DNA of 59,291 nucleotides from Spirosoma luteum DSM 19990 (GTDB lineage Bacteria; Bacteroidota; Bacteroidia; Cytophagales; Spirosomataceae). Below the pieces are notes generated by a model. It was not told where the DNA came from, ran no database searches, and was given only the letters and a program-made list of their open reading frames with translations. Every line of letters starts with the position of its first letter. Position 1 is the first letter of the stretch. Shown here in pieces: positions 1 through 8,092 of the stretch. Location of the stretch: assembly GCF_000374065.1 (NCBI RefSeq), contig NZ_KB893264.1, positions 1 through 59,291 of the forward strand, read 5' to 3'. Position numbers and translations under genes: made by a program.

Positions 1-1204
1 GCGTTGTCGGGCAGCAGGACGCCACCGAAGGCGGCTTCGGCCAGTGCCGTGCCATCCAGGGCAGAATTGCCTTTCAGGCCGAACAGGCCGGGTTTGCCAT
101 TGCGGAAGTCAAACGAACCCAGCGACTTGGACTGAATGCGTAGTGCCTTCAGCGAAGGAACCGCACCACCAAATTTGGAATCGTCCATGTACAGGGCCAG
201 CTCAGGGTTGGTGAAGTACTTGGCAAACTGCAAATCAGCACCACCATACGGTGAGGTAGCATTCCAGCGGTCTTTGTCTCCGATGGGGATAACAGCCTCG
301 TTGGTCAGGGGCATGCCCAGCCGGGATACCTGTACCCAATCACCGTCAAAACCTACATCGCCCCCGTTGTATAGGGTCGTAATTTTTTGGCGACTGGCCG
401 ATGCCCATACGCCGATGACGAAATCACCATCCAGAATGTTAGCTGCCTGAGAAACGCCCTTTCCGTCTTTCTGTAACATGTTAACCGGAATTTTCAGAGC
501 AATGGTGTGTACGTTGTACCGCGCCAGTCCATCTTTCGGTTTGTTAACGGAGTTCCCTTCGGGACGGAAGTTACCCACGTCGAAAGCGCCCGCCAAATCC
601 ACGAAGAATGGATCATCGGCAGGACCACAGAAAACCTTCTCGCCCGACGTGGCCGTGGCGATGGCTTCTTCAATAAGCTTCTCATACGGCTTGCCCAGTC
701 CCAGACCCGGCGTATCGATAGACCGGGGCCCGATGTTGTAGGCCGGTACGATGCCGTTTTGAACGATAGTTGTAAAAGGTCCCCCATTTACACTCTTCTG
801 ACACATGTAGGAGGTCTTGAGGTTCTCTTTACCGAGCCGGATGTTGAAAAATGTACTTGGGTCTTCGTTTACTTTAGTAAACGTAAACCGATATGTAATA
901 TCGTCACTGGCCGTATTGGCTTTGTTTTTTATGTGAATCTCGTACCGGATTCGCTCGCCAAAATTGTAGTAGTTTGGGCCGCCTTCGGGCGACTCGAATG
1001 GAATGTAGTTAGCAAGAATTGTAATCGTGTTCGGGTCATCCGGGCTCTTGAACGCGTACACGTCGGTATTATCGGCCAGCGGATCATTAGAGATCAGCGG
1101 GGCTTCGCGGTGGCTGGAGGCATAACTGCCAAACGCCAGTCCTAACAAGGCACAGCCAAGGAATAAACTCCTGAGCCGACCAGAAAGTAAAGGAATTACC
1201 TGCA
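1..1204 (-). CDS. DUF4331 family secreted protein (C-terminus beyond window)
   Basis: The frame is open from the ATG at 1204 to the left edge of the window, about 401 codons without a stop, so the C-terminus is missing. The N-terminus has a hydrophobic signal peptide of roughly 30 residues. It is followed by ASSHREAPLISNDPLADNTD and VYAFKSPDDPN, the opening typical of DUF4331 proteins. Further on, NGIVPAYNIGPRSI and KVFCGPADDPFFVDL fit the same family. The function of DUF4331 is unknown; the signal peptide suggests export. A TACCTTTA sequence on this strand (1250-1243) is close to the Bacteroidota -7 box. Long open frames on the other strand here are shadows. The family call is fairly sure; no role can be given. 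Confidence 0.85.
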
Positions 1205-1668
1205 TAGTAAAGTTAAATTAAAAGTGAAAAAATTGTACTTGTTAAAGGTACGAGAAATAAACAGCACTGACTATGAATAAGTTATTACTTTGGAGGAATT
1301 TAATGTTGTGGATATAATAGAAGTACCTAAATGTGGGCTTTTGAGAAGTATAAGCGCTTTTTTGTGACTCATTTATCGCTACAAGAGGTACCAGACAGGG
1401 CAAATTTTTCAGATGAGTTGTTCCCGGCCCGTCTTTAGCGCCAGAATTTGGTATTGAAAAGTAACTTTATATACTCTCAGGCCGGGAAAATAGATTTAGT
1501 AATTCTGGAGACGCAGGAATATTTAATTTTTCAGAAAGATTTCCCGTGGTCTACCACATCCCGGGGCGTTTCATAAGCGCATTTACAGCGTGAATTATGC
1601 AGAAGATCTGTTCCGTAGCATAATAGGAAATCAGCGCATTAGTAACTGTTCCGGCAGTGTGTGCCGGT
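1205..1668. other. Non-coding stretch upstream of the DUF4331 gene
   Basis: I see no convincing gene here. It is AT-rich next to the DUF4331 start. Near its left-hand gene it carries the CCGGCA-GTGTG-TGCCGG hairpin at 1651-1667, described separately. No tRNA-like or repeated element was recognised. Confidence 0.5.
1651..1667. terminator. Small GC hairpin, possible terminator of the 48-codon ORF
   Basis: Perfect 6-bp inverted repeat CCGGCA / TGCCGG with a 5-base loop. It lies just past the stop codon of the small minus-strand ORF at 1669-1815. There is no clear U-tract on the minus strand, so termination is only a possibility. Confidence 0.35.
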
Positions 1669-1815
1669 TCAAAAAGTTGAAAGGCTTTTTTTCTGTATGA
1701 CTACGCCAAGTAGCCGGTCACGCCGGAAAGTCAGCGGACCGTCCGAATCATAACGGGGAGCAGGAACGGGCTCAGCCAGTGCTGTTTCCTTGCCGAAAGT
1801 ACCAGATAGCTTCAT
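1669..1815 (-). CDS. Possible 48-residue protein of unknown function
   Basis: An ATG at 1815, preceded on the minus strand by AAAGG four bases upstream, opens a 48-codon frame ending in TGA at 1669. The peptide begins MKLSGTFGKETALAEPVPAP and ends LLGVVIQKKSLSTF. It has no signal peptide, membrane segment or recognised motif. Base composition and codon use look like neighbouring genes. The frame is followed at once by a hairpin at 1651-1667. An overlapping minus-strand frame just upstream (around 1940-1780) also reads protein-like but is broken, so the whole stretch could be a decayed gene. Weakly supported. Confidence 0.3.
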   Translation of the reverse strand: MKLSGTFGKETALAEPVPAPRYDSDGPLTFRRDRLLGVVIQKKSLSTF

Positions 1816-1906
1816 CAACTACCTTTCGGCCAGATGGGTCTTTGACTCGATGGCCTAGGCGTTTGCCGGTAGGATGGCAGCCAGCGTAGAAACAGGCCCG
1901 GAAACT

Positions 1907-1939
1907 GGTAGCCCAATCGTATTATACGTTTGGGCTACC
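1907..1939. terminator. Near-perfect 33-base palindrome downstream of the hydrolase remnant
   Basis: GGTAGCCCAA at 1907-1916 pairs with TTGGGCTACC at 1930-1939. The inner bases CGTAT and ATACG also pair, so nearly the whole 33 bases can fold into one stem. It lies 15 bases past the stop of the minus-strand gene at 1954. No U-tract follows, so it may be a terminator without a tail, an mRNA-end stabiliser or a protein-binding palindrome. Confidence 0.5.
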
Positions 1940-1953
1940 AAACTTGGCTTATT

Positions 1954-2418
1954 TTACCTGATAGCCGCCGGTGGGCTCAGATAGCGGGCCAGAAACCGGT
2001 AGATATCCTCCCGCGAATCGCGGGCCAGTTTCGTATCGAGCCGGTTGAAGCTGTGGCCGCCGGGGGCATCCTGATAAATTTTATACTCAAACTTCTTCGA
2101 CACAAACGTATAGGCTGGAATGACGACCGGGTTGCTGGCACCCTGTCCAGTTGGGTTTTTGATGATGTGGGGCGGCTTGCTATCATACCGAACCTTATCA
2201 ATGATGGCTACGTCGCCCAGCTTCTGGTACCAGAGCAAATCATCGACACTTTTGGCCAGGCTCTGGTTGGCAAACCGGAGATTTTCTTCCAGTAATCGAA
2301 TGCGTTCGGCTAAATCAACGGGCGGGGTCGAGGCTGTGGGGCGGGCGGGAGGAGTTTGGGCATGAAGGGCACCAGAAACAAAGAGCAATAGAAACGTAGC
2401 AAGATACAGGTTGTGCAT
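1954..2418 (-). pseudogene. Short exported alpha/beta-hydrolase-like protein, probably internally deleted
   Basis: The start at 2418 gives a clean signal peptide (MHNLYLATFLLLFVSGALHA then Q); an ATG 11 codons upstream would spoil it. The mature part holds a helical stretch (AERIRLLEENLRFANQSLAK) and a segment reading VVIPAYTFVSKK. It then jumps to APGGHSFNRLDTKLARDSRE and IYRFLARYLSPP. The GGHSFNR ending is the catalytic-histidine end of prolyl-oligopeptidase-type hydrolases. No GxSxG nucleophile motif is present, and at 154 residues the protein is far shorter than such enzymes, usually about 250-600. The joint near residue 105 looks like an in-frame deletion of the catalytic core. That it once was a full hydrolase is inference; the frame itself is intact. 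Confidence 0.5.
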
Positions 2419-2771
2419 ATAGTAGTTGATTGAGCGACTGGCTCGCTGCATTGGTCACGTAGCGATGGAAATTACAACATTTCTCTTTCCATCAACCTGT
2501 TTTCTACTGTTGCCCCGGTAAAATGACTCTTCTGCTGCCTGAATTGCTATTTTCTTCCGTATCATTCATAGTACGTCGGGACTTTTCACGGTCACAGAGA
2601 AATTTTTTTACGGACAAATTTTATTTCCGGCTCAAGCCAATGAGGTTACGGCGAATATGCTGTAGGAAAGCCCACCTTGCCGGTAAAACAATCTAAACTA
2701 TATGTTCAACTTGTCTTAAAGTTGAGGTTTTATAAGTGGGCCTTTTATCCCGCTTTTCTTCCAATTCTTAC

Positions 2772-3077
2772 ATGAAGCACTATTTACGCCGATTCACCTT
2801 TTCTTCTCTCGGTCCCACATCAATCTTCGGCTCACCACCGGTGAGCGCCAGTATCTCCGTAGGGGGTCCCGGCGAAATTTACACGCTTCGTGATGGTGCC
2901 TGGAATGACCCGGCTGTGTGGTCGTGCGGAGCCACACCCATTGCGGGTCAGGCCGCCCGAATCGGGCACTTGATCAAGGTTCCTAATGATTATCAGGTAA
3001 CAGTTGGTAGTATTCGGTATAACATGGGTGGCCGTATCCGGTTTGACGCCCGTGGCCAACTGAAACTGATGGAATAG
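2772..3077 (+). CDS. Small protein made mostly of a W-x(6)-W-x-C surface module
   Basis: I chose the ATG at 2772; a GTG at 2736 would add 12 residues. The 101-residue product has a weak hydrophobic N-terminus, then GEIYTLRDGAWNDPAVWSCG and GHLIKVPNDYQVTV, ending in a beta-rich tail. This region lines up by eye with the last 65 residues of the NHL-repeat protein ending at 50397, which reads SVQSGNWLSTATWNC and AGHTVTVNQ. So it looks like a free-standing copy of a C-terminal module of exported proteins, or the surviving end of a larger gene. No catalytic motif is seen. It converges on the DUF1835 gene. Confidence 0.5.
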   Translation: MKHYLRRFTFSSLGPTSIFGSPPVSASISVGGPGEIYTLRDGAWNDPAVWSCGATPIAGQAARIGHLIKVPNDYQVTVGSIRYNMGGRIRFDARGQLKLME

Positions 3078-3154
3078 TCAATTTCTTTTCTGTACAACAC
3101 CCTTCTTGGTTCAGCTGATTACTCAGTCCGACGTGAACGCGCTTCTGACGTGGG

Positions 3155-3991
3155 TCAGGCCTGCTGGGTAGCCGTGCTTACCAGCAGCCCATCCCGTTCC
3201 TCAATAATGCCCTGCTCAGCCAATTCGGTGAGGTAGTTCTCCAGGCTCCAGTCCCCTAACCCATATATCCGGTCGTGGCTCAGCCACTCACTCACAACCT
3301 GACGGGGCGTTTTGGGCGATGCCTGAATCAGCCTGAGCAACTGCTGTTGAATGAGGGATAACCCATTGGAAGCCACCGTCAGCCGGGCCAGGTGAGCCGT
3401 TAGGGCTGCGGGCAAATGACATAACCGGCCAACATTCGTCGTCAATAGCGCCGTTAGTGCCGCCTTGTCCGACGCGGCATAAGCCGACCAAACGCGGGTA
3501 GCCAGCATTAATTCGTGGGTGGTCAGTGTTTCGGCCTGCGGATAGAGGGCCGCCAGTTGAGTGCCGGTCAACTGGCCGTAGCCTTTAAAGTCGGCAACCC
3601 CCTCGATCCGGTCGACCGATACCTGCCGAAGTACGGTTTGACCTAAGTCGACCCGGTCGAAGCAGGCTAGTAAAAAGACCAGATTAATCTGGCAGAACAG
3701 GTCATGCTCGAACCAGAAAACAACTTCATCATAATCAGTATACCGACAAATCTTTTCAAATTCGCGGACGACATAGATTGTGTAATCGGGTTGTTCGCCC
3801 TGAAATTTAGTCCCAAAAGCGGTAGTCAGCCAGTTACGGCGCAGCGTCCACAGTTCATCATCCGTTCGGGGTGCCACCAGCAAAGGCCCTTCGGATAGCA
3901 TCTCCCGCCAAATGGCTACATCGCCCGGCAACCCGGCGCCAACAAATGCATGCGCTGTGGCGTCGCCATTCAGTACGTGTAAAGTTTTCAT
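3155..3991 (-). CDS. DUF1835 domain protein
   Basis: The 278-residue product opens with MKTLHVLNGDATAHAFVGAG and LPGDVAIWREMLSEGP, the characteristic start of DUF1835 proteins. A second conserved block follows at about residues 85-105 (DYDEVVFWFEHDLFCQINL). The C-terminal 100 residues read like a winged-helix segment (QQQLLRLIQASPKTPRQV, then YGLGDWSLENYLTELAEQGI). No signal peptide or membrane segment is seen, so it should be cytoplasmic. The biochemical role of the family is unknown. Three in-frame codons upstream also offer ATG starts; MKTLHVLNGD is preferred because family members begin there. It reads away from the neighbouring beta-barrel gene with a 61-base gap. Confidence 0.8.
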   Translation of the reverse strand: MKTLHVLNGDATAHAFVGAGLPGDVAIWREMLSEGPLLVAPRTDDELWTLRRNWLTTAFGTKFQGEQPDYTIYVVREFEKICRYTDYDEVVFWFEHDLFCQINLVFLLACFDRVDLGQTVLRQVSVDRIEGVADFKGYGQLTGTQLAALYPQAETLTTHELMLATRVWSAYAASDKAALTALLTTNVGRLCHLPAALTAHLARLTVASNGLSLIQQQLLRLIQASPKTPRQVVSEWLSHDRIYGLGDWSLENYLTELAEQGIIEERDGLLVSTATQQA

Positions 3992-4052
3992 GGGCATCAC
4001 GTTGGTACCACCGACCCATACATGGCAGTAGCGCAGGAATGCCGGATATTGA

Positions 4053-4748
4053 TTAACGGGCTAGCTTCGCCCCCTTTTTGCCAACCGAACCAAAGTAATA
4101 GTTGACGCCAAGTTTCAATCGTCCCCCTTTGCCCCGGCTTACGGTCGGGTCTATTTTGTTGTAGAAATTGCTTTCAAAGGACAGTTCGGCCCCCAGGCGG
4201 TGCGCAATCCAGGCCATTATGCCCAACTCAAGCCCTACGCTGGTATATTTGGATTTGGTGTCGGCTGGAATATTATCCGCGAATTCACGGCCGCTGTTTA
4301 AACTGGCTCCTACAAAACTACTGATACGGGTCCGAAAGGGATAATAGCGGGCATACGCGCCAAACTGCCGGGCATGATAACTTTTAGCCAAAAGCCGGTC
4401 GGAGTCGTACCGAAGGCCAGCCATGAAGCCCGGCTGGAAAAAATAACCGATGCGCGCGTTCACGTCGAAGTAAACCTGACCATTGTTGGTACCAAAGCCG
4501 GGGCCAGCACCAATAAACACGTTTCCGGGCTGGAACCAATTTAACTGATTGGCATCCTGGTAGCTAATAGACTTGTCTACTTCATCTTCCAGTTTATCAC
4601 TAGCCTGGTTTGCCGTTTCGCGAATGTCCTGTTTTGTGCGCTCATCAATAAGCGGTTTGGTCTGGCCGGTTGAGTCCGTTCTGTTCTGCGCCAAACCCGC
4701 TGTTGCAAGCCCCATCGAGAATAGAATAATCGTAATTGTCGTTTTCAT
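4053..4748 (-). CDS. Outer-membrane beta-barrel protein (porin-like fold)
   Basis: The ATG at 4748 follows an in-frame GTG by one codon and gives a typical signal peptide (MKTTITIILFSMGLATAGLA then Q). A polar segment with a predicted helix follows (about residues 30-65). The rest alternates as beta strands, for example VFIGAGPGFGTNNGQVYFDV, and ends KLGVNYYFGSVGKKGAKLAR. Repeated strands with aromatic edges fit the outer-membrane beta-barrel class common in Bacteroidota. The usual terminal aromatic residue is followed by a basic tail of about nine residues, which is slightly unusual. Ligand and function are unknown. It stands alone between the DUF1835 gene and the serC terminator. Confidence 0.75.
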   Translation of the reverse strand: MKTTITIILFSMGLATAGLAQNRTDSTGQTKPLIDERTKQDIRETANQASDKLEDEVDKSISYQDANQLNWFQPGNVFIGAGPGFGTNNGQVYFDVNARIGYFFQPGFMAGLRYDSDRLLAKSYHARQFGAYARYYPFRTRISSFVGASLNSGREFADNIPADTKSKYTSVGLELGIMAWIAHRLGAELSFESNFYNKIDPTVSRGKGGRLKLGVNYYFGSVGKKGAKLAR

Positions 4749-4839
4749 CACAGTTGAGTTTATGTCTTAGAGTCACTACTTAATTAACGATAATATCCTC
4801 ATAAGGTTTGTTGGTCAATTACGGTTGCAGGGTAGGACG

Positions 4840-4876
4840 AAAAAAAGCACCTTATTCTATAGGAGAAAGGTGCTTT
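4840..4876 (-). terminator. Intrinsic terminator of the serine operon
   Basis: AAAGCACCTT at 4844-4853 pairs with AAGGTGCTTT at 4867-4876, a 10-bp stem. Read on the minus strand it is followed by a run of seven T (plus-strand A at 4840-4846). It lies 22 bases past the serC stop codon. Confidence 0.85.
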
Positions 4877-4898
4877 GATGAAAACAGTTCGTGTACTG

Positions 4899-5978
4899 TT
4901 ATACGTTGTTCAACTGGTTTATCAGTTCGTTTACCTGTTCAGGCGATACCGCCGGAAAGTTGGCAATCCTGATTTGCGATTCTTTAAACTTCCCGTACCC
5001 GCTCCCAACAAGCATGTTGGCGGCTTTTCCAAGCTTAATAACGTCGGAGGAAGGTTTTTGGGTAGTGGCCACGATGACCGTTTGTGACCGATGCCGCTCC
5101 TGCTTCACGAAAGGCTCATAGGCGTCGGACGTGTCAATGAATTTATACAGCATCCGCGCTTTTTCTTCGGTTTGCTTCCGAATAGTATCTATCCCGATTT
5201 TGTTAAAATCCTCCGCAATCTTGCCCAGCAGATACATGTACAGCACATTTGGTGTGGCGGGGGTTTCGAAGGTCCGGTAGTGTTTCCAGAGTGCAGGAAG
5301 CGTATGATGCGCCCCAACCGTGAGCGTGTCGTTTTTTTGTAATCGCTCGGCTTTGGCCAAACAGGCCTCACTGGCAATCCAGATTCCCATGCCGGCGGGC
5401 ATACCAAATGCTTTCTGTACCGAGAAAAAAGCCGAATCAATCAGGCTGAAATCCAGGTCGGGGTAGGGAGCTGAGGAGACCATATCGACACAGAACAGCT
5501 TTTTTGGATGCTTCCGCTTGAGTTTATGAATTTCGGCTGGCTTCATCTGCACCCCCGATGAGGTTTCGTTGTGCGTTACGCAAACGACCTCGGCGTAGTC
5601 TGGCACCTGAATATCGGCCGCATCGAACCCTTCCCCAAACGGCTTCTCAAGTACGTGAGCGTGTTTGTGCAGGGCGTTGGCGTAGTCATAGAATTTTTGC
5701 GAGAAGGAGCCATTGACGAGGTGAAAACTTTCGTGCTCTACGCAGTTCAGCAGCATCCGCTCCCACACTTCCGAAGCCGAGCCGGTAATGAAAATGCCGT
5801 GGGTATCCGGTATGGACAGAAGGGTGCGCAGCTGCTCATCCAGAAACCGGTATAAATTTCGAAACTGCTCGCTCCGGTGCGAAATCGAGCCAATCTGTTT
5901 GTCCATTGCCCGTTGCAGGTGCTGGTAAATAGTTGGGTAAAGTTCGGCCGGGCCAGGTGTAAAGTAAGTGTTTTTCAT
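4899..5978 (-). CDS. serC: Phosphoserine aminotransferase
   Basis: This is the second step of serine synthesis: transfer of an amino group from glutamate to 3-phosphohydroxypyruvate with PLP. The 359-residue product begins MKNTYFTPGPAELYPTIYQH, the TPGP start of class V aminotransferases. The PLP lysine is K189 in FFSVQKAFGMPAG, with the partner aspartate in LFCVDMVSSAP at about 165. The length matches the shorter Bacteroidota form. It is downstream of the phosphatase-dehydrogenase fusion on the same strand with an 86-base gap, so the two genes cover all three serine steps. An octamer-type inverted repeat fills that gap and a good terminator follows the gene. Confidence 0.92.
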   Translation of the reverse strand: MKNTYFTPGPAELYPTIYQHLQRAMDKQIGSISHRSEQFRNLYRFLDEQLRTLLSIPDTHGIFITGSASEVWERMLLNCVEHESFHLVNGSFSQKFYDYANALHKHAHVLEKPFGEGFDAADIQVPDYAEVVCVTHNETSSGVQMKPAEIHKLKRKHPKKLFCVDMVSSAPYPDLDFSLIDSAFFSVQKAFGMPAGMGIWIASEACLAKAERLQKNDTLTVGAHHTLPALWKHYRTFETPATPNVLYMYLLGKIAEDFNKIGIDTIRKQTEEKARMLYKFIDTSDAYEPFVKQERHRSQTVIVATTQKPSSDVIKLGKAANMLVGSGYGKFKESQIRIANFPAVSPEQVNELINQLNNV

Positions 5979-5993
5979 AAGTCTAAAGAGTGA

Positions 5994-6062
5994 AAGCGTA
6001 AAAGAGCGAAAGAGCGTCTGCGGTGTAAATCACTCTTTCACTCTTCCACTCTTTCGCTCTTT
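5994..6062. repeat. Octamer-periodic inverted repeat between serA and serC
   Basis: The left arm is built of AAAG-plus-four-base units (AAAGAGTG, AAAGCGTA, AAAGAGCG, AAAGAGCG). The right arm is the inverted equivalent, ending CTCTTTCGCTCTTT at 6049-6062, which pairs perfectly with 6001-6014. A very similar element precedes purQ at 56094-56173. It could form a long imperfect hairpin in the mRNA between the two operon genes. Confidence 0.75.
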
Positions 6063-6064
6063 GT

Positions 6065-8026
6065 TTAATAAAGCAGTCTAAACTTAATTGTGTTGTCAAT
6101 GCTTCTGAGTTCTTCTACCACTTCGTGGGCATATTCTTTAGCCACATCCGTGATGACATACCCAATCTGCTCATTGGTTTTGAGGTACTGACCATGAATG
6201 TTTATATGGTAGTTAGCAAAAATGGCGTTCATTTTGGCCAGAATACCCGGCACGTTGGCGTGAATATGCAACAGACGGTGCGACCCTTTCAGCATGGGTA
6301 ATTGTAATTCGGGAAAGTTTACGCTGCCGTACGTGCTGCCATTATTGATGTATTCGAGCAATTTGCCCGGTACGAAGTTGCCAATGTTTACCTGAGCTTC
6401 TTCCGTGCTGCCGCCAATGTGCGGAGTCAGAATCACGTTGGGGAGTTTGCGTAAAGCACTGGTAAACTCTTCGTTGTTCGTTTTTGGCTCCAGCGGGAAT
6501 ACATCTATGCCCGCGCCCGCAATTTTTCCCCGCTCAATGGCATCCACCAGCGCGGGGATATCGACGATGTGCCCCCGCGATAAGTTCAGGAAGATAACCC
6601 CGTTTTTCATGAGCGAAAACTCTCGGTAGCTAAACAGATTCTTGTTTTCCTTACGGCCATCGGTGTGCAGGCTTATGATATCGGCAACGGCCAGCAGGTC
6701 GTCCAGCGATTTGCATTTCCGGGCATTTCCCAGCGCCAGCTTGTCCACAATATCATAGAAATACACCTCCATACCCAGGGCTTCGGCCACTACCGACAAC
6801 TGCGTGCCGATATTGCCATACCCAACCAACCCCAGCTTTTTACCGCGTACTTCAAAGCTGTTCTTGGCCGACTTGTCCCAGCCACCTTTGTGCATCAGAT
6901 TGCTTTTGGGCACGATGCTGCGGATGAGCATAATGATTTCGCCAATGGCCAGCTCCACTACCGAGCGGGTATTGCTGTAGGGAGCGTTAAATACGGCAAT
7001 GCCTTTTTGGGTACAGGTGTCCAGGTCAATCTGGTTCGTGCCGATGCAGAACGCACCCACCGCCATCAGCTTATTGGCATTTTCCAAAACGCGGGCCGTT
7101 AGGTTCGTTTTGGAGCGGATTCCCAGAATGGATACGTCGCGGATGGCTTCAATGAGTTCGTCCTCGTCCAATGCCTCCTTCCTGATCTCCACGTTGAATC
7201 CTTCCAGTTCAAAAAGCTGGACGGCTACCGGATGCACATTCTCCAGCAACAGCACTTTAATCCGGCTTTTAGGGTACGACTGGCTCCGGCTCAGGTTATT
7301 GTGATACAAAAAATCGTCGAGTGAGTGCGCTACGTGGTCGGCTTTTTCAACGACGCTGGGTCGCAACACATTCTCGGTAAAAGCGTAAAAGCGGTTGGCC
7401 AGCCCAGATGCCCGGATTTCGTAATCAGTGTAGCCATCGCCGATGACGTACACTTCCCCGCTGAGGTTCAGGTCCCGGATTACCTTCGATTTGCCATCAT
7501 TGGCTGACAGCGGGTTTTCCGGGTCGAAACCAATAATCGCTCCGTTTTCATCGTACACAAACGTATTGGCAAAGACGTGTCCTTCCTGAATACCCAGTGA
7601 CGTTACGATGGGCAAAATGAATTCCCGAAACCCGTTTGATACAATATAAATGCGATCGGCGTTTTCGGTTAGAAACTCTTTATTGCGTTGAAACGAATCG
7701 GATATTTTACCCATCAGGCTTTCGATAAGGGCAGGCAACTGGTCGCGGTGCGCCTTCAGCAGACCCAACCGTAGGTTCAGCGACTCCGTAAAGGATATTT
7801 CGCCTGCCATACCCCGGTCGGTAATGGTCTTTATCTGGTGGATTGCATCTTCCCCTTCGGGCCGCCCCGCGAGCGAGATTCCACCCAGTATATCCAGTGC
7901 TTCTACCTTGGTGAAGGTGCTGTCGAAGTCGATTATGTAATAGGGCTGTTCAGCCGCTGGTACGGCACTCTGGCCGAGGGTTAGTTCTGTGGTAGTCATA
8001 GTATCGTTAGGTTGAACAGCCGCCAT
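6065..8026 (-). CDS. serA: Fused phosphoserine phosphatase and D-3-phosphoglycerate dehydrogenase
   Basis: The 653-residue protein joins the first and last enzymes of serine synthesis. Residues 29-235 are a HAD phosphatase: motif I IIDFDSTFT (D33, D35), motif II YIVSNG (S130), K181 in GKSKVI, and motif IV VIGDGYTD (D197, D201). Residues 256-570 are the NAD-dependent dehydrogenase: Rossmann motif LVGYGNIGT at 401-408, R484 in NLSRG, E513 in PLEP and H536 in LTPHIGGSTEEAQ. Residues 585-653 look like a C-terminal ACT domain (HIHANVPGILAKMNAIFANY), probably for feedback by serine. A second ATG nine codons in is an equally possible start. All key residues of both enzymes are present. It precedes serC and follows the YheT-type hydrolase by 66 bases. 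Confidence 0.92.
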   Translation of the reverse strand: MAAVQPNDTMTTTELTLGQSAVPAAEQPYYIIDFDSTFTKVEALDILGGISLAGRPEGEDAIHQIKTITDRGMAGEISFTESLNLRLGLLKAHRDQLPALIESLMGKISDSFQRNKEFLTENADRIYIVSNGFREFILPIVTSLGIQEGHVFANTFVYDENGAIIGFDPENPLSANDGKSKVIRDLNLSGEVYVIGDGYTDYEIRASGLANRFYAFTENVLRPSVVEKADHVAHSLDDFLYHNNLSRSQSYPKSRIKVLLLENVHPVAVQLFELEGFNVEIRKEALDEDELIEAIRDVSILGIRSKTNLTARVLENANKLMAVGAFCIGTNQIDLDTCTQKGIAVFNAPYSNTRSVVELAIGEIIMLIRSIVPKSNLMHKGGWDKSAKNSFEVRGKKLGLVGYGNIGTQLSVVAEALGMEVYFYDIVDKLALGNARKCKSLDDLLAVADIISLHTDGRKENKNLFSYREFSLMKNGVIFLNLSRGHIVDIPALVDAIERGKIAGAGIDVFPLEPKTNNEEFTSALRKLPNVILTPHIGGSTEEAQVNIGNFVPGKLLEYINNGSTYGSVNFPELQLPMLKGSHRLLHIHANVPGILAKMNAIFANYHINIHGQYLKTNEQIGYVITDVAKEYAHEVVEELRSIDNTIKFRLLY

Positions 8027-8092
8027 TTTGGGCGGGCAATTCGCTTACTTTTAGTTAACAGCGTACCTGCCATGTAAACAGGCAATTGGTAC

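Noticed and set aside
507..1145. 212-codon frame on the plus strand
   Set aside because: It is antisense to the DUF4331 gene, whose protein shows clear family motifs; the plus-strand product has none.
5994..6062. CRISPR-like array, because of short repeated units
   Set aside because: The units are 8 bases, degenerate and arranged as an inverted repeat without spacers; no cas gene is present.
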